From the NCBI GenBank assembly GCA_003131985.1, contig PKWH01000168.1:1-5643 (forward strand): a stretch of DNA of 5,643 nt, given 5' to 3'. The notes beneath the pieces are model-generated. The model was not told where the DNA came from. It worked only from the letters and a program-made list of their open reading frames with translations, and ran no database searches. The translations under genes were made by a program, and so were the position numbers. This document shows, one piece after another, positions 1 to 5,302 of the stretch (positions are counted from its first letter, which is position 1; each line of letters begins with the position of its first letter). Source of the stretch: Acidobacteriota bacterium. GTDB taxonomy: Bacteria > Acidobacteriota > Terriglobia > Acidiferrales > UBA7541.

Positions 1-135
1 GCGAATCCATTTTACAATGTGTTGTACACGTTTATCGAGCCGTTCCCGGTCGGATTGGTGATCACGTTGATTTCGGCAGCGGTGCTGAGAAAAAAGGCGC
101 GGCGGGAATCGGCGCAGAGTGCCGCGTTGGCGTGA
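1..135 (+). CDS. DUF4199-like membrane protein, C-terminal fragment
   Basis: Frame 1 is open from the first base to a TGA at 133-135 and gives the last 44 residues of a protein whose start lies outside the window. The fragment begins ANPFYNVLYTFIEPFPVGLV, continues as a hydrophobic helix (ITLISAAVL) and ends in a basic tail (RKKARRE) followed by an Ala/Ser-rich end. A short amphipathic stretch, a proline break, a final helix with a PVGL entry and a positively charged cytoplasmic end match what I remember of DUF4199 proteins, which are small four-helix membrane proteins of unknown function common in Acidobacteriota and Bacteroidota. That assignment is from memory of the family's C-terminal pattern. 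Membrane location is well supported, the family name moderately. It is not clearly linked to the next gene, which has its own ribosome binding site 135 bp away. Confidence 0.65.
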   Translation, partial: ANPFYNVLYTFIEPFPVGLVITLISAAVLRKKARRESAQSAALA

Positions 136-207
136 GGCACTGGCAATTTTCGCGCTGTGACGCTTGAAGTATTCATGAATGAGAGAAGTCTCTGCGATTG
201 GGGCAAT

Positions 208-236
208 TTGAAATTGAAGCTCTGTATTCATATTTA
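208..236 (+). promoter_or_regulatory. weak candidate promoter for the VOC gene
   Basis: TTGAAA at 208-213 is five of six to the -35 consensus. It is followed after 17 bases by TATTTA at 231-236, a poor -10 match (three of six); CATATT at 229-234 is an alternative at 15-bp spacing. Either would place transcription starts about 25-30 bases before the VOC start codon. The area is markedly AT-richer than its surroundings. The evidence is positional and weak. Confidence 0.25.
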
Positions 237-270
237 GCGGACAAAACTTTATTAAGAGAGAGAGGAAAAA

Positions 271-675
271 ATGGCTAAAGTCACTGGAATTGGCGGCGTA
301 TTCATTAAAGCGAAAAAGGACGGGAAAGCTCTCGGCGAATGGTACAAGAAAAATCTCGGCGTCAAGCTTGAGGACTGGGGAGGCTGCGCCTTGGAGTGGA
401 CCGAGGACAAAGCAGAGGATAAGGGTGCTACGGCATGGGCTGTCGCAGAGCCGAGTACGAAATGGTTCAGCCCGAGCGAATCGAGTTTCATGATCAACTA
501 TCGAATCGACAATATGGACGAAATGATCGCGCAACTAAAGAAGGGCGGCGTGGCGATCCAGAAGGGTCCCGAATACCACGAGAACGGGAGTTTTGCGTGG
601 GTAATGGACCCCGAAGGAAACAAAGTCGAATTGTGGGAACCGAAGCTCTGGGACGAGAAAAACAAGAGGTCCTAG
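271..675 (+). CDS. VOC (glyoxalase/bleomycin-resistance fold) family protein
   Basis: A 134-residue soluble protein of typical single VOC-unit length, probably cytoplasmic because no signal peptide or membrane segment is visible. The first beta-alpha-beta unit is residues 4-33 (TGIGGVFIKA, then a helix with the EWYKKNLGV pattern). The second half starts with FMINYRIDN at 73-81, has a helix at 83-92 (EMIAQLKKGG), and ends with the VOC signature WVMDPEGNKVELWEP at 110-124. Asp113, Gly116, Asn117 and Glu120 are the usual conserved C-terminal positions, and Glu120 is the expected metal ligand. The first strand has GGVF where metal-dependent members usually carry a His, so the classic N-terminal ligand appears absent. 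The start is fixed by a purine-rich Shine-Dalgarno (GAGAGAGAGG, 256-265) five bases before ATG. The substrate cannot be read from sequence; isomerase, dioxygenase-like or binding roles are all possible. The stop lies only 8 bp from the convergent DoxX-like gene. Confidence 0.9.
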   Translation: MAKVTGIGGVFIKAKKDGKALGEWYKKNLGVKLEDWGGCALEWTEDKAEDKGATAWAVAEPSTKWFSPSESSFMINYRIDNMDEMIAQLKKGGVAIQKGPEYHENGSFAWVMDPEGNKVELWEPKLWDEKNKRS

Positions 676-683
676 GTAAGCGG

Positions 684-1433
684 TTACTCACGCGTTTGTC
701 TAGCGACTTGGCGGTGAGCGAGATAGTCGGCGACGAGCAACGCGGAGCCGGTGATGGCGAGAGTCTCTAAAGCTTCGGACCAGTTGCCAAAATTATGGGG
801 AGCGGCGAAGAGCGCGGGGAGCCATACGAGCAACAGGAAGACGAGGAGCATCGCGACGGTCAATCGAGAGGCGAGCAGGGCCTTGAAGCCGGTGAGTAGG
901 GCGATGGCGGCAAGGGCAAACGCGAGGGTGGTTGCGATGGCCCAGAACATTTGTCCAGGCGGAATCCATTTCGGAACGAAGCCTGCTGTGGCGGAGAGAT
1001 AAAAAAGCTGTTCGAGGGCGAAGGAGATGAGGCAAAGAGCGAAGGCGTAGTAGCCGATTTGAGCGAGTCTTGTGTTTCGAGGCGCGGCGGTTGGACCGGA
1101 ACTCGCATAGAGGATCAGTGCGGCGGCGACGTAGGAAAATTGTTCGAAGAAGTTGCCGTAATTATTGTAGACGAGCGGCTGATGGATGATGAGCGGTACG
1201 GCAAGCAAGGAAAAGATTAAGTAGATTGCGCCGAGTGCGACGGCGCCAGCTTGTGTGGTTCTCGGCCATAGAACGGCTAGGCCTGCAAGGATTTCGATGG
1301 TGGCCACGATGTAGGCGAGAATCGCGTGGTGAGGAACGGCGGCAAGCTGGTCGTAGTTATGCGAGGCCAAGGCGCAGATGCCGGTGGCGATTGTCGCCAA
1401 GCCGAAGACGTAACGTCCTAGAGAAAATTTCAT
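684..1433 (-). CDS. DoxX-like integral membrane protein with duplicated four-helix unit
   Basis: A 249-residue, very hydrophobic protein with about eight predicted membrane helices near residues 9-25, 38-56, 64-83, 97-112, 126-145, 163-182, 192-211 and 221-237. It reads as two copies of a four-helix DoxX-like unit. Residues 6-113 and 122-240 share the same pattern: a short first helix, a loop with VP, a second helix (the second copy has VPKWIPPGQMFW, common in DoxX-like proteins), a third helix, then a Pro-containing loop with N-x-G-N-x-x-E before the last helix (NNYGNFFEQ at 90-98, HNFGNWSEA at 213-221). DoxX-family proteins are widespread, sometimes linked to redox or thiol stress, but most have no known reaction, so I assign none. 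The start has AAGG seven bases upstream on the minus strand. It is codirectional with the cyclase-kinase, 160 bp downstream of its stop, so read-through is possible. No soluble domain or catalytic motif is visible. Confidence 0.85.
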   Translation of the reverse strand: MKFSLGRYVFGLATIATGICALASHNYDQLAAVPHHAILAYIVATIEILAGLAVLWPRTTQAGAVALGAIYLIFSLLAVPLIIHQPLVYNNYGNFFEQFSYVAAALILYASSGPTAAPRNTRLAQIGYYAFALCLISFALEQLFYLSATAGFVPKWIPPGQMFWAIATTLAFALAAIALLTGFKALLASRLTVAMLLVFLLLVWLPALFAAPHNFGNWSEALETLAITGSALLVADYLAHRQVARQTRE

Positions 1434-1464
1434 TGCAGCGCCTTAGTCGGATTAGTGCGGACGG

Positions 1465-1470
1465 CTTATA
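1465..1470 (-). promoter_or_regulatory. possible -10 element for the DoxX-like gene
   Basis: On the minus strand the hexamer is TATAAG, five of six to the -10 consensus, about 31 bases before the ATG, which would leave a leader near 25 nt. No recognisable -35 hexamer lies 16-18 bases upstream (GTGCCG region) and there is no TGn extension. It could be used with an activator, or the gene could depend on read-through from the kinase gene. The remaining 160-bp gap shows no convincing terminator. Confidence 0.3.
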
Positions 1471-1593
1471 GTAACCAAATTCATTTGCGGCACCTAGTTG
1501 TATCGGAGCGTTCGACACCGCCGCGAGTTTCAATCGCGCTTCGAGAGAACTCCGGCGTCGCGCGGAAGGATCAGCTACCCGCCAACAAGCGGC

Positions 1594-4500
1594 TCAGCCG
1601 TCGAGTGAAACTTCGCCAAAGAGTTTTTTTCCCGCCGTCGAAGTGTAAAACCCGAAAACGGCGGCAGCAAGGAGGAGGAGGAACACGAAAAATGTTGGTT
1701 GCGCGTACCAAGCCGAAAGGTGCGCGGTGAGGGGATACGAGTGCAGAATGAAATGCACGCACAGATTCACAACAAGCGCGAGGAGGCCAAACCGAATCAA
1801 AACCACGAGCGCGACGCTACAGAAGACTAATTGTAAAGTCGTATACAGCACCGGCTGATCCCCGCGGACTGCCAGAGGGATGGAGGGGAGTAATATCGTA
1901 ACCAGCACCGCCAACCACTCCTTGCGCAGGCTTAGCCGGATCAGAAAGAAAATGAAAAAGCAGACAAGCGCCAGAAAAACAGCGGACACTATGTTCAGCA
2001 GAAGGCCGCCGATCATGATGTGGAGGCCCGAGAAGCTCCCATAAGCTACTAGGGAATCCGGCGGAACGGGTATCTTTCCCATCCAGGATGGAACCATCCA
2101 CGCCGCGTTTTGCGCGACCGCCAAAAAAATTCCCGCGACAATTCCCACCAACAGATCGCGCCCCACCAAGGGGTCTCGCATCTGCCCCGCCAGCAACCTG
2201 CTCCAGGAAATCAGCGAACTCGGCCACCTTTTGCGGACATGCGGTTCGAGCGCGACGTACAGCAGCCACACGAGCGCTCCATAGATCAATCCCCACCCAG
2301 TTGTAATCGAAAAAATCATAAATTCCGACCGCGCCGGAATATGATGCGCGAGCAAAAGCCCGGCGGACCAGATCAAAAGGAAGGTCAGTAGGGCCAACCG
2401 CGTCGCTCCACGCGGGTCGCCTCGCCCGGAGCGGACGTTGCTACGCGCTAGCACTATTCCCAACAGAACAATGCAGAAAAATACCGTCGATATGATCGCG
2501 GTACCGATCGATTCCCCGATACTTCTTTGTTCTTCCTGCATACGATTCGGTATGGTCCAGGAGGAAACCAGATTGAAATAGACTGGTACACGGTGATACG
2601 ACGCCGCTTCCACGCGTAGCGGCAATTCCGGATGCCCGGGCCATGTCCCCTCCCACGCCGCTCGCGTGTCGCTTGTCACCAGGGGCGTCCACTGCGGCGC
2701 CGTAGCCTTGAAGCGATTCGCGTCCAGCCCTGCGGCGGCAAACAGCCCGTCCCAATTCGCCGCAGTTGCCGTCTCTGCCGAGGTATCGAGCTCCGGCGGC
2801 ACGGCCTCAAATTTCAACAGATGTCCCTGCGTATCGAGAAATATCCGACACATCCCTGAAATTGAATTCGGAGGATCCTCCGGCTCCACGGAGGGAGCGG
2901 GATCAAACGTGGCGCTCGACATGAATTGTGGACTTTCCCGATACCAGAACACTACGGTCGGAGGAACACCCGAGGACAGCTTGTTCCAGCGCGTCAGGCT
3001 GCTGTCATTCTGCTCGATATAGTCGAAATATTCCGGCGACAACGCAAATGAGTAAGCGGCATCCACCGGCGTCGCGGTGTGCCCTAATTCGCGGGCCAAC
3101 TCACGCGCTTTTGCCGCCAGCACTTCGGGCGGACTTGGCAATGGGACAAGGTTTGGCAATTGCCGTTTCTCCGACAGAACGGCCGTCGCCGCGAGTCCAA
3201 GAACTATCAGCAATAGGCAACCCCAGGCAATCGCCGGCCGCAGACCTTCGTTTTCGCCCGCAGCGGCCACCATTTCTGGGGAAGGCGTCTCTCCCGCCGC
3301 CAACGCTGCCGCTAACGGATCGCCTCCCGGTAGAGCGGCGGCAACCTTCAGCGCAGTGGCGGGCCGCCTGGCGGGATCCTTGTCGAGGCACCGCAGCATC
3401 ACTCGCTCGACGAGAGGATCAATTTCCTTCAGTTGCGTCGAGGGTGGAGCGGGCGCGCTCTTTTCGCGCAGCCGAGCCATCTCTCCGAACGTAGCAGCTT
3501 CGTACGGGCGCTTGCCGGTGAAGATTTCATACATTACGAGGCCGAGGGAATATAGATCGCTCTTCGCACTGATTTCCCCGCCGGAAAATTGTTCGGGCGA
3601 CATATACGCGGGCGTGCCAGCGCGCGCTTCGTCGCCCTGAATTTCAGTAGAAAGTCCCGCAAGTCCGAAATCCGTGATGCGGGCGCGCCCACGTCCATCG
3701 AGCATGATGTTGGCGGGCTTCAAATCGCGGTGGATGATGCCGTGTTCGTGCGCGGCTGCCAGTCCCGCGCAAACTTGACGTGTGATCTCTACAGCTTTAT
3801 CTGCGGGCAGGCGGCCGATGCGCCGCATCAAGGAGGCAATATCCTCGCCATCTACGAATTCCATGGTAAGGAATGTCTGGCCGTCGATCTCGCCAATGTC
3901 AAACACACGGCACACGTTGGGATGAGACACTTGCCGTGCCAGGCGCACTTCGCGCGTAAAGCGCGCCAGCGCTTCTTCGTTTCGCGCCAAAGATTTTGGC
4001 AGGAATTTCAGCGCAACGGTCTGTCCGAGCTTTAAGTCCTCGGCGCGATAAACTTCTCCCATGCCGCCCTTGCCGAGCGGCGAAACGATTCGGTAACGGT
4101 CAGCGAGCGTAGCGCCTGGAATGTAGCGAGCTTCGTATCCAAAGTTCGAAGTGTGTGAAGCAGTGCGGTGCGAACCCGGCTCGATGCGTGGCGGCGCATC
4201 CGCAGCGCGAGCCGCGCCATCCGCTTGGTTGGCAGGCCAGCCAATGCGCGTCACTATCGGAGGCGTCAGAGGATTTTGTGAGCCGGATGTGCGTGTCAGG
4301 TCCTCTGGTCGCTGAGCGAGATCCTCGACTCGAAGTCCAGGCGAGATGAGTTCGCCACGCGCGACAGCAACAGTATTGCTGGTCCTAAGGTTGGCGTACG
4401 TAAGAGGGTCAGTCCAGACTACCTCAAAGATTTCTTCTTTCTCCTCCTTGCCCTTGAAATCCATTTGGCCTAGGGAGGAGCAAATTACGGTTGGATCCTG

Positions 4501-4992
4501 TTGGATCGCTCGATGGACCGACGTCGAAATAAGAATCTGACCCGGACCCGTGTGCTTCGTAATTCGTGCAGCTACATTAACCGCATCTCCGAATAGGTCT
4601 CCTCCCTGTAGAAAACAACTTCCGTAGTTAATACCGATTCGAAGTTGCAGACGGTCGCGCTGCGGCAGCTTTTCATTCATGCGGTATAGCTTGCGCTGCA
4701 ATTCGATTGCGGCTCGTACGCAAACGAGTGGATCGGAGAATTCCGCCATCACTGAATCGCCAATCGTTTTGACAACCCGTCCGGCGAATTCGCGGACGGT
4801 ACTTGCCCCTAGTTGCGCATGGCGGTCAACCATGGCGAACCCGGCGGTGTCGCCATACCTGTCGAAGTATTTTGTGGAGGCTACGACGTCCGTGAAGAGA
4901 ATCGCGGTGTTCGTCTTGTGCTGGCGCAGCTGTTCGTCGATTTCGGCGCGTGCCTTGAGGAGCCGATCAATATTCGTCTCTGGCGTATCCAT
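1594..4992 (-). CDS. Receptor-like class III nucleotide cyclase / Ser-Thr protein kinase fusion with polytopic membrane domain
   Basis: An 1132-aa multidomain signalling protein. Residues 7-26 form a short charged helix, probably coiled. Residues 27-194 are a class III cyclase with metal ligands Asp35 (LFTD) and Asp79 (IGDS), specificity pair Lys75 and Asp132, and transition-state residues Asn139 and Arg143. Residues 195-290 are a Pro/Ala/Ser/Thr/Arg-rich linker. Residues 300-550 are a kinase: glycine loop GKGGMGEV 307-314, Lys329, Glu348, HRDLKPAN 421-428, DFG 441-443, GTPAYMSPEQ 459-468, Asp479 and Arg542. A helix at 589-606 leads to an extracytoplasmic domain (607-827), then about nine helices (828-849, 864-882, 893-914, 945-962, 990-1018, 1025-1042, 1047-1066, 1067-1084, 1099-1116). 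Basic loops at 850-863 and 917-945 fit cyclase, kinase and C-terminus all inside. The ATG is preceded directly by an in-frame TGA, so it cannot start further upstream, and the next Met (54) would lose Asp35. No good Shine-Dalgarno is seen. Expected activities are ATP to cAMP and protein Ser/Thr phosphorylation, inferred from motifs; ligand and substrates are unknown. Confidence 0.93.
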   Translation of the reverse strand: MDTPETNIDRLLKARAEIDEQLRQHKTNTAILFTDVVASTKYFDRYGDTAGFAMVDRHAQLGASTVREFAGRVVKTIGDSVMAEFSDPLVCVRAAIELQRKLYRMNEKLPQRDRLQLRIGINYGSCFLQGGDLFGDAVNVAARITKHTGPGQILISTSVHRAIQQDPTVICSSLGQMDFKGKEEKEEIFEVVWTDPLTYANLRTSNTVAVARGELISPGLRVEDLAQRPEDLTRTSGSQNPLTPPIVTRIGWPANQADGAARAADAPPRIEPGSHRTASHTSNFGYEARYIPGATLADRYRIVSPLGKGGMGEVYRAEDLKLGQTVALKFLPKSLARNEEALARFTREVRLARQVSHPNVCRVFDIGEIDGQTFLTMEFVDGEDIASLMRRIGRLPADKAVEITRQVCAGLAAAHEHGIIHRDLKPANIMLDGRGRARITDFGLAGLSTEIQGDEARAGTPAYMSPEQFSGGEISAKSDLYSLGLVMYEIFTGKRPYEAATFGEMARLREKSAPAPPSTQLKEIDPLVERVMLRCLDKDPARRPATALKVAAALPGGDPLAAALAAGETPSPEMVAAAGENEGLRPAIAWGCLLLIVLGLAATAVLSEKRQLPNLVPLPSPPEVLAAKARELARELGHTATPVDAAYSFALSPEYFDYIEQNDSSLTRWNKLSSGVPPTVVFWYRESPQFMSSATFDPAPSVEPEDPPNSISGMCRIFLDTQGHLLKFEAVPPELDTSAETATAANWDGLFAAAGLDANRFKATAPQWTPLVTSDTRAAWEGTWPGHPELPLRVEAASYHRVPVYFNLVSSWTIPNRMQEEQRSIGESIGTAIISTVFFCIVLLGIVLARSNVRSGRGDPRGATRLALLTFLLIWSAGLLLAHHIPARSEFMIFSITTGWGLIYGALVWLLYVALEPHVRKRWPSSLISWSRLLAGQMRDPLVGRDLLVGIVAGIFLAVAQNAAWMVPSWMGKIPVPPDSLVAYGSFSGLHIMIGGLLLNIVSAVFLALVCFFIFFLIRLSLRKEWLAVLVTILLPSIPLAVRGDQPVLYTTLQLVFCSVALVVLIRFGLLALVVNLCVHFILHSYPLTAHLSAWYAQPTFFVFLLLLAAAVFGFYTSTAGKKLFGEVSLDG

Positions 4993-5000
4993 TCAGCTTT

Positions 5001-5013
5001 GCAACGTTTCGAG
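5001..5013. repeat. direct repeat copy 1 (GCAACGTTTCGAG)
   Basis: It matches 5071-5083 at 12 of 13 positions, with starts exactly 70 bp apart. This copy ends eight bases upstream of the cyclase-kinase ATG, in the predicted 5' leader, and contains the palindrome AACGTT. It may be a regulator half-site or chance; no family is assigned. Confidence 0.45.
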
Positions 5014-5045
5014 TTAGGCTCGGCGTGAAGTGACTCTGGGCTGGG

Positions 5046-5074
5046 ATTCTCGCACCCATTTCCGCGCATGGCAA
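5046..5074 (-). promoter_or_regulatory. candidate sigma-70-type promoter of the cyclase-kinase gene
   Basis: On the minus strand TTGCCA (5074-5069, five of six to the -35 consensus) is separated by 17 bases from GAGAAT (5051-5046, four of six to the -10 consensus). The -10 is preceded by TGC, which gives an extended -10 TGn. The start of transcription would be near 5039, leaving a leader of about 47 nt. The right-hand direct repeat overlaps the -35 hexamer, a usual position for a regulator site. Spacing and direction support the call; it has not been tested. Confidence 0.42.
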
Positions 5075-5083
5075 CGTGTCGAG
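5071..5083. repeat. direct repeat copy 2 (GCAACGTGTCGAG)
   Basis: Second copy of the 13-bp element found at 5001-5013, with one mismatch. It overlaps four bases of the predicted -35 hexamer of the cyclase-kinase promoter, so a protein bound here could affect polymerase access. Confidence 0.45.
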
Positions 5084-5107
5084 GCACTTCTTCCGAGGCG
5101 GAGACTA

Positions 5108-5122
5108 CGTCGGCAGCTGACG
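5108..5122. promoter_or_regulatory. imperfect inverted repeat, possible operator
   Basis: CGTCGGCAGCTGACG pairs with itself around a central A at six of seven positions (the odd pair is G/T). A second element, TGAC-N7-GTCA, lies at 5134-5148. Both use the same TGAC/GTCA core between the two divergent start codons. This suggests a dimeric regulator site, but short inverted repeats are common by chance and no known regulator is matched. Confidence 0.25.
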
Positions 5123-5178
5123 AACTCTTCGACTGACACCTCACGTCAATCGACGCCCGGGGGTGAAATTTGCGGGTG

Positions 5179-5208
5179 CCGCATCCGTTCGGTGTTTGAA
5201 GGGTGCGG
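5179..5208. repeat. REP-like hairpin in a GGGTG-rich stretch
   Basis: CCGCATCC (5179-5186) pairs over eight positions with GGGTGCGG (5201-5208), with one G-T pair. After a bulged G, TTC (5188-5190) pairs with GAA (5198-5200), leaving a seven-base loop. The stretch 5161-5224 carries GGTG six times. There is no downstream T run, so it is not a standard terminator. The layout resembles short palindromic intergenic repeats that I recall as abundant in Acidobacteriota; a genome search would settle it. Confidence 0.45.
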
Positions 5209-5302
5209 GATTTGGGTGTCGGTGACTGATGCGTTCGTTCCGCGGCGGCTGCGGCTAACTACGAAGCTGGGGCGTGGTACAGTTTTGAGACGGAGGGAAA
5301 CG

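Larger units (their letters stand above)
4993..5302. other. 310-bp divergent intergenic region
   Basis: This region separates the start of the cyclase-kinase (minus) from the start of the secreted-protein gene (plus), so it should hold promoters for both. It contains a candidate kinase promoter (5046-5074), a 13-bp direct repeat (5001-5013 and 5071-5083), two short inverted repeats (5108-5122 and 5134-5148), a hairpin (5179-5208) in a GGGTG-rich stretch, and the Shine-Dalgarno of the plus-strand gene. I see no convincing coding sequence or RNA gene in it. Confidence 0.7.

Noticed and set aside
150..170. CRP-like half site TGTGA at 156-160, looked for because the window encodes a cyclase
   Set aside because: The opposing TCACA half is absent at the required spacing, and no full CRP-type palindrome was found upstream of any gene.
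171..180. Perfect 10-bp palindrome ATTCATGAAT, with TTGAAG and GTATTCAT words repeated near 164-176 and 214-231
   Set aside because: Too short and AT-rich to separate from chance, and not positioned cleanly on a strong promoter.
175..237. 20-codon open frame ahead of the VOC gene
   Set aside because: No ribosome binding site and no meaningful peptide; very short frames are expected by chance.
676..687. GTAA-GCGG-TTAC hairpin between the convergent stops
   Set aside because: Only four AT-rich base pairs with no T run; it cannot act as an intrinsic terminator.
951..1220. Plus-strand open frames opposite the DoxX-like gene (also 1226-1471 and 751-1002)
   Set aside because: Low-complexity Arg/Gly-rich translations with no family resemblance, while the minus strand gives a clean membrane protein.
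1561..1593. Possible terminator just after the cyclase-kinase stop (CCGC-TTGTTG-GCGG on the minus strand)
   Set aside because: A four-pair stem without a following U run is not a credible intrinsic terminator.
1990..2265. Resemblance of the membrane tail to CPBP (Abi) intramembrane proteases: LEPHVR at 915-920 and FSGLH at 987-991
   Set aside because: The first Glu of EExxxR is Leu, the spacing between motifs is much longer than I expect for the family, and the third His motif is not convincing.
1817..2296. 159-aa minus-strand frame within the kinase gene in another reading frame
   Set aside because: It overlaps the membrane domain of the long frame and shows no recognisable domain; out-of-frame shadow.
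3077..3640. 187-aa plus-strand open frame antisense to the kinase gene, overlapped by another at 2928-3494
   Set aside because: Both are opposite strongly motif-supported kinase sequence. Their translations are Arg/Pro/Ser/Ala-rich without domains, as expected from the complement of GC-rich codons, and no ribosome binding sites were evident.
5201..5222. G-quadruplex candidate from the GGG runs
   Set aside because: Only three GGG tracts are close together; the fourth is GG, so the canonical pattern is not met.
5275..5289. Possible sigma-54 promoter (TGGTACAGTTTTGAG) or extended -10 (TGGTACAGT) before the secreted-protein gene
   Set aside because: The -12 GC doublet needed for sigma-54 is missing. 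As an extended -10 it has no -35 and would leave a leader of only about 13 nt.
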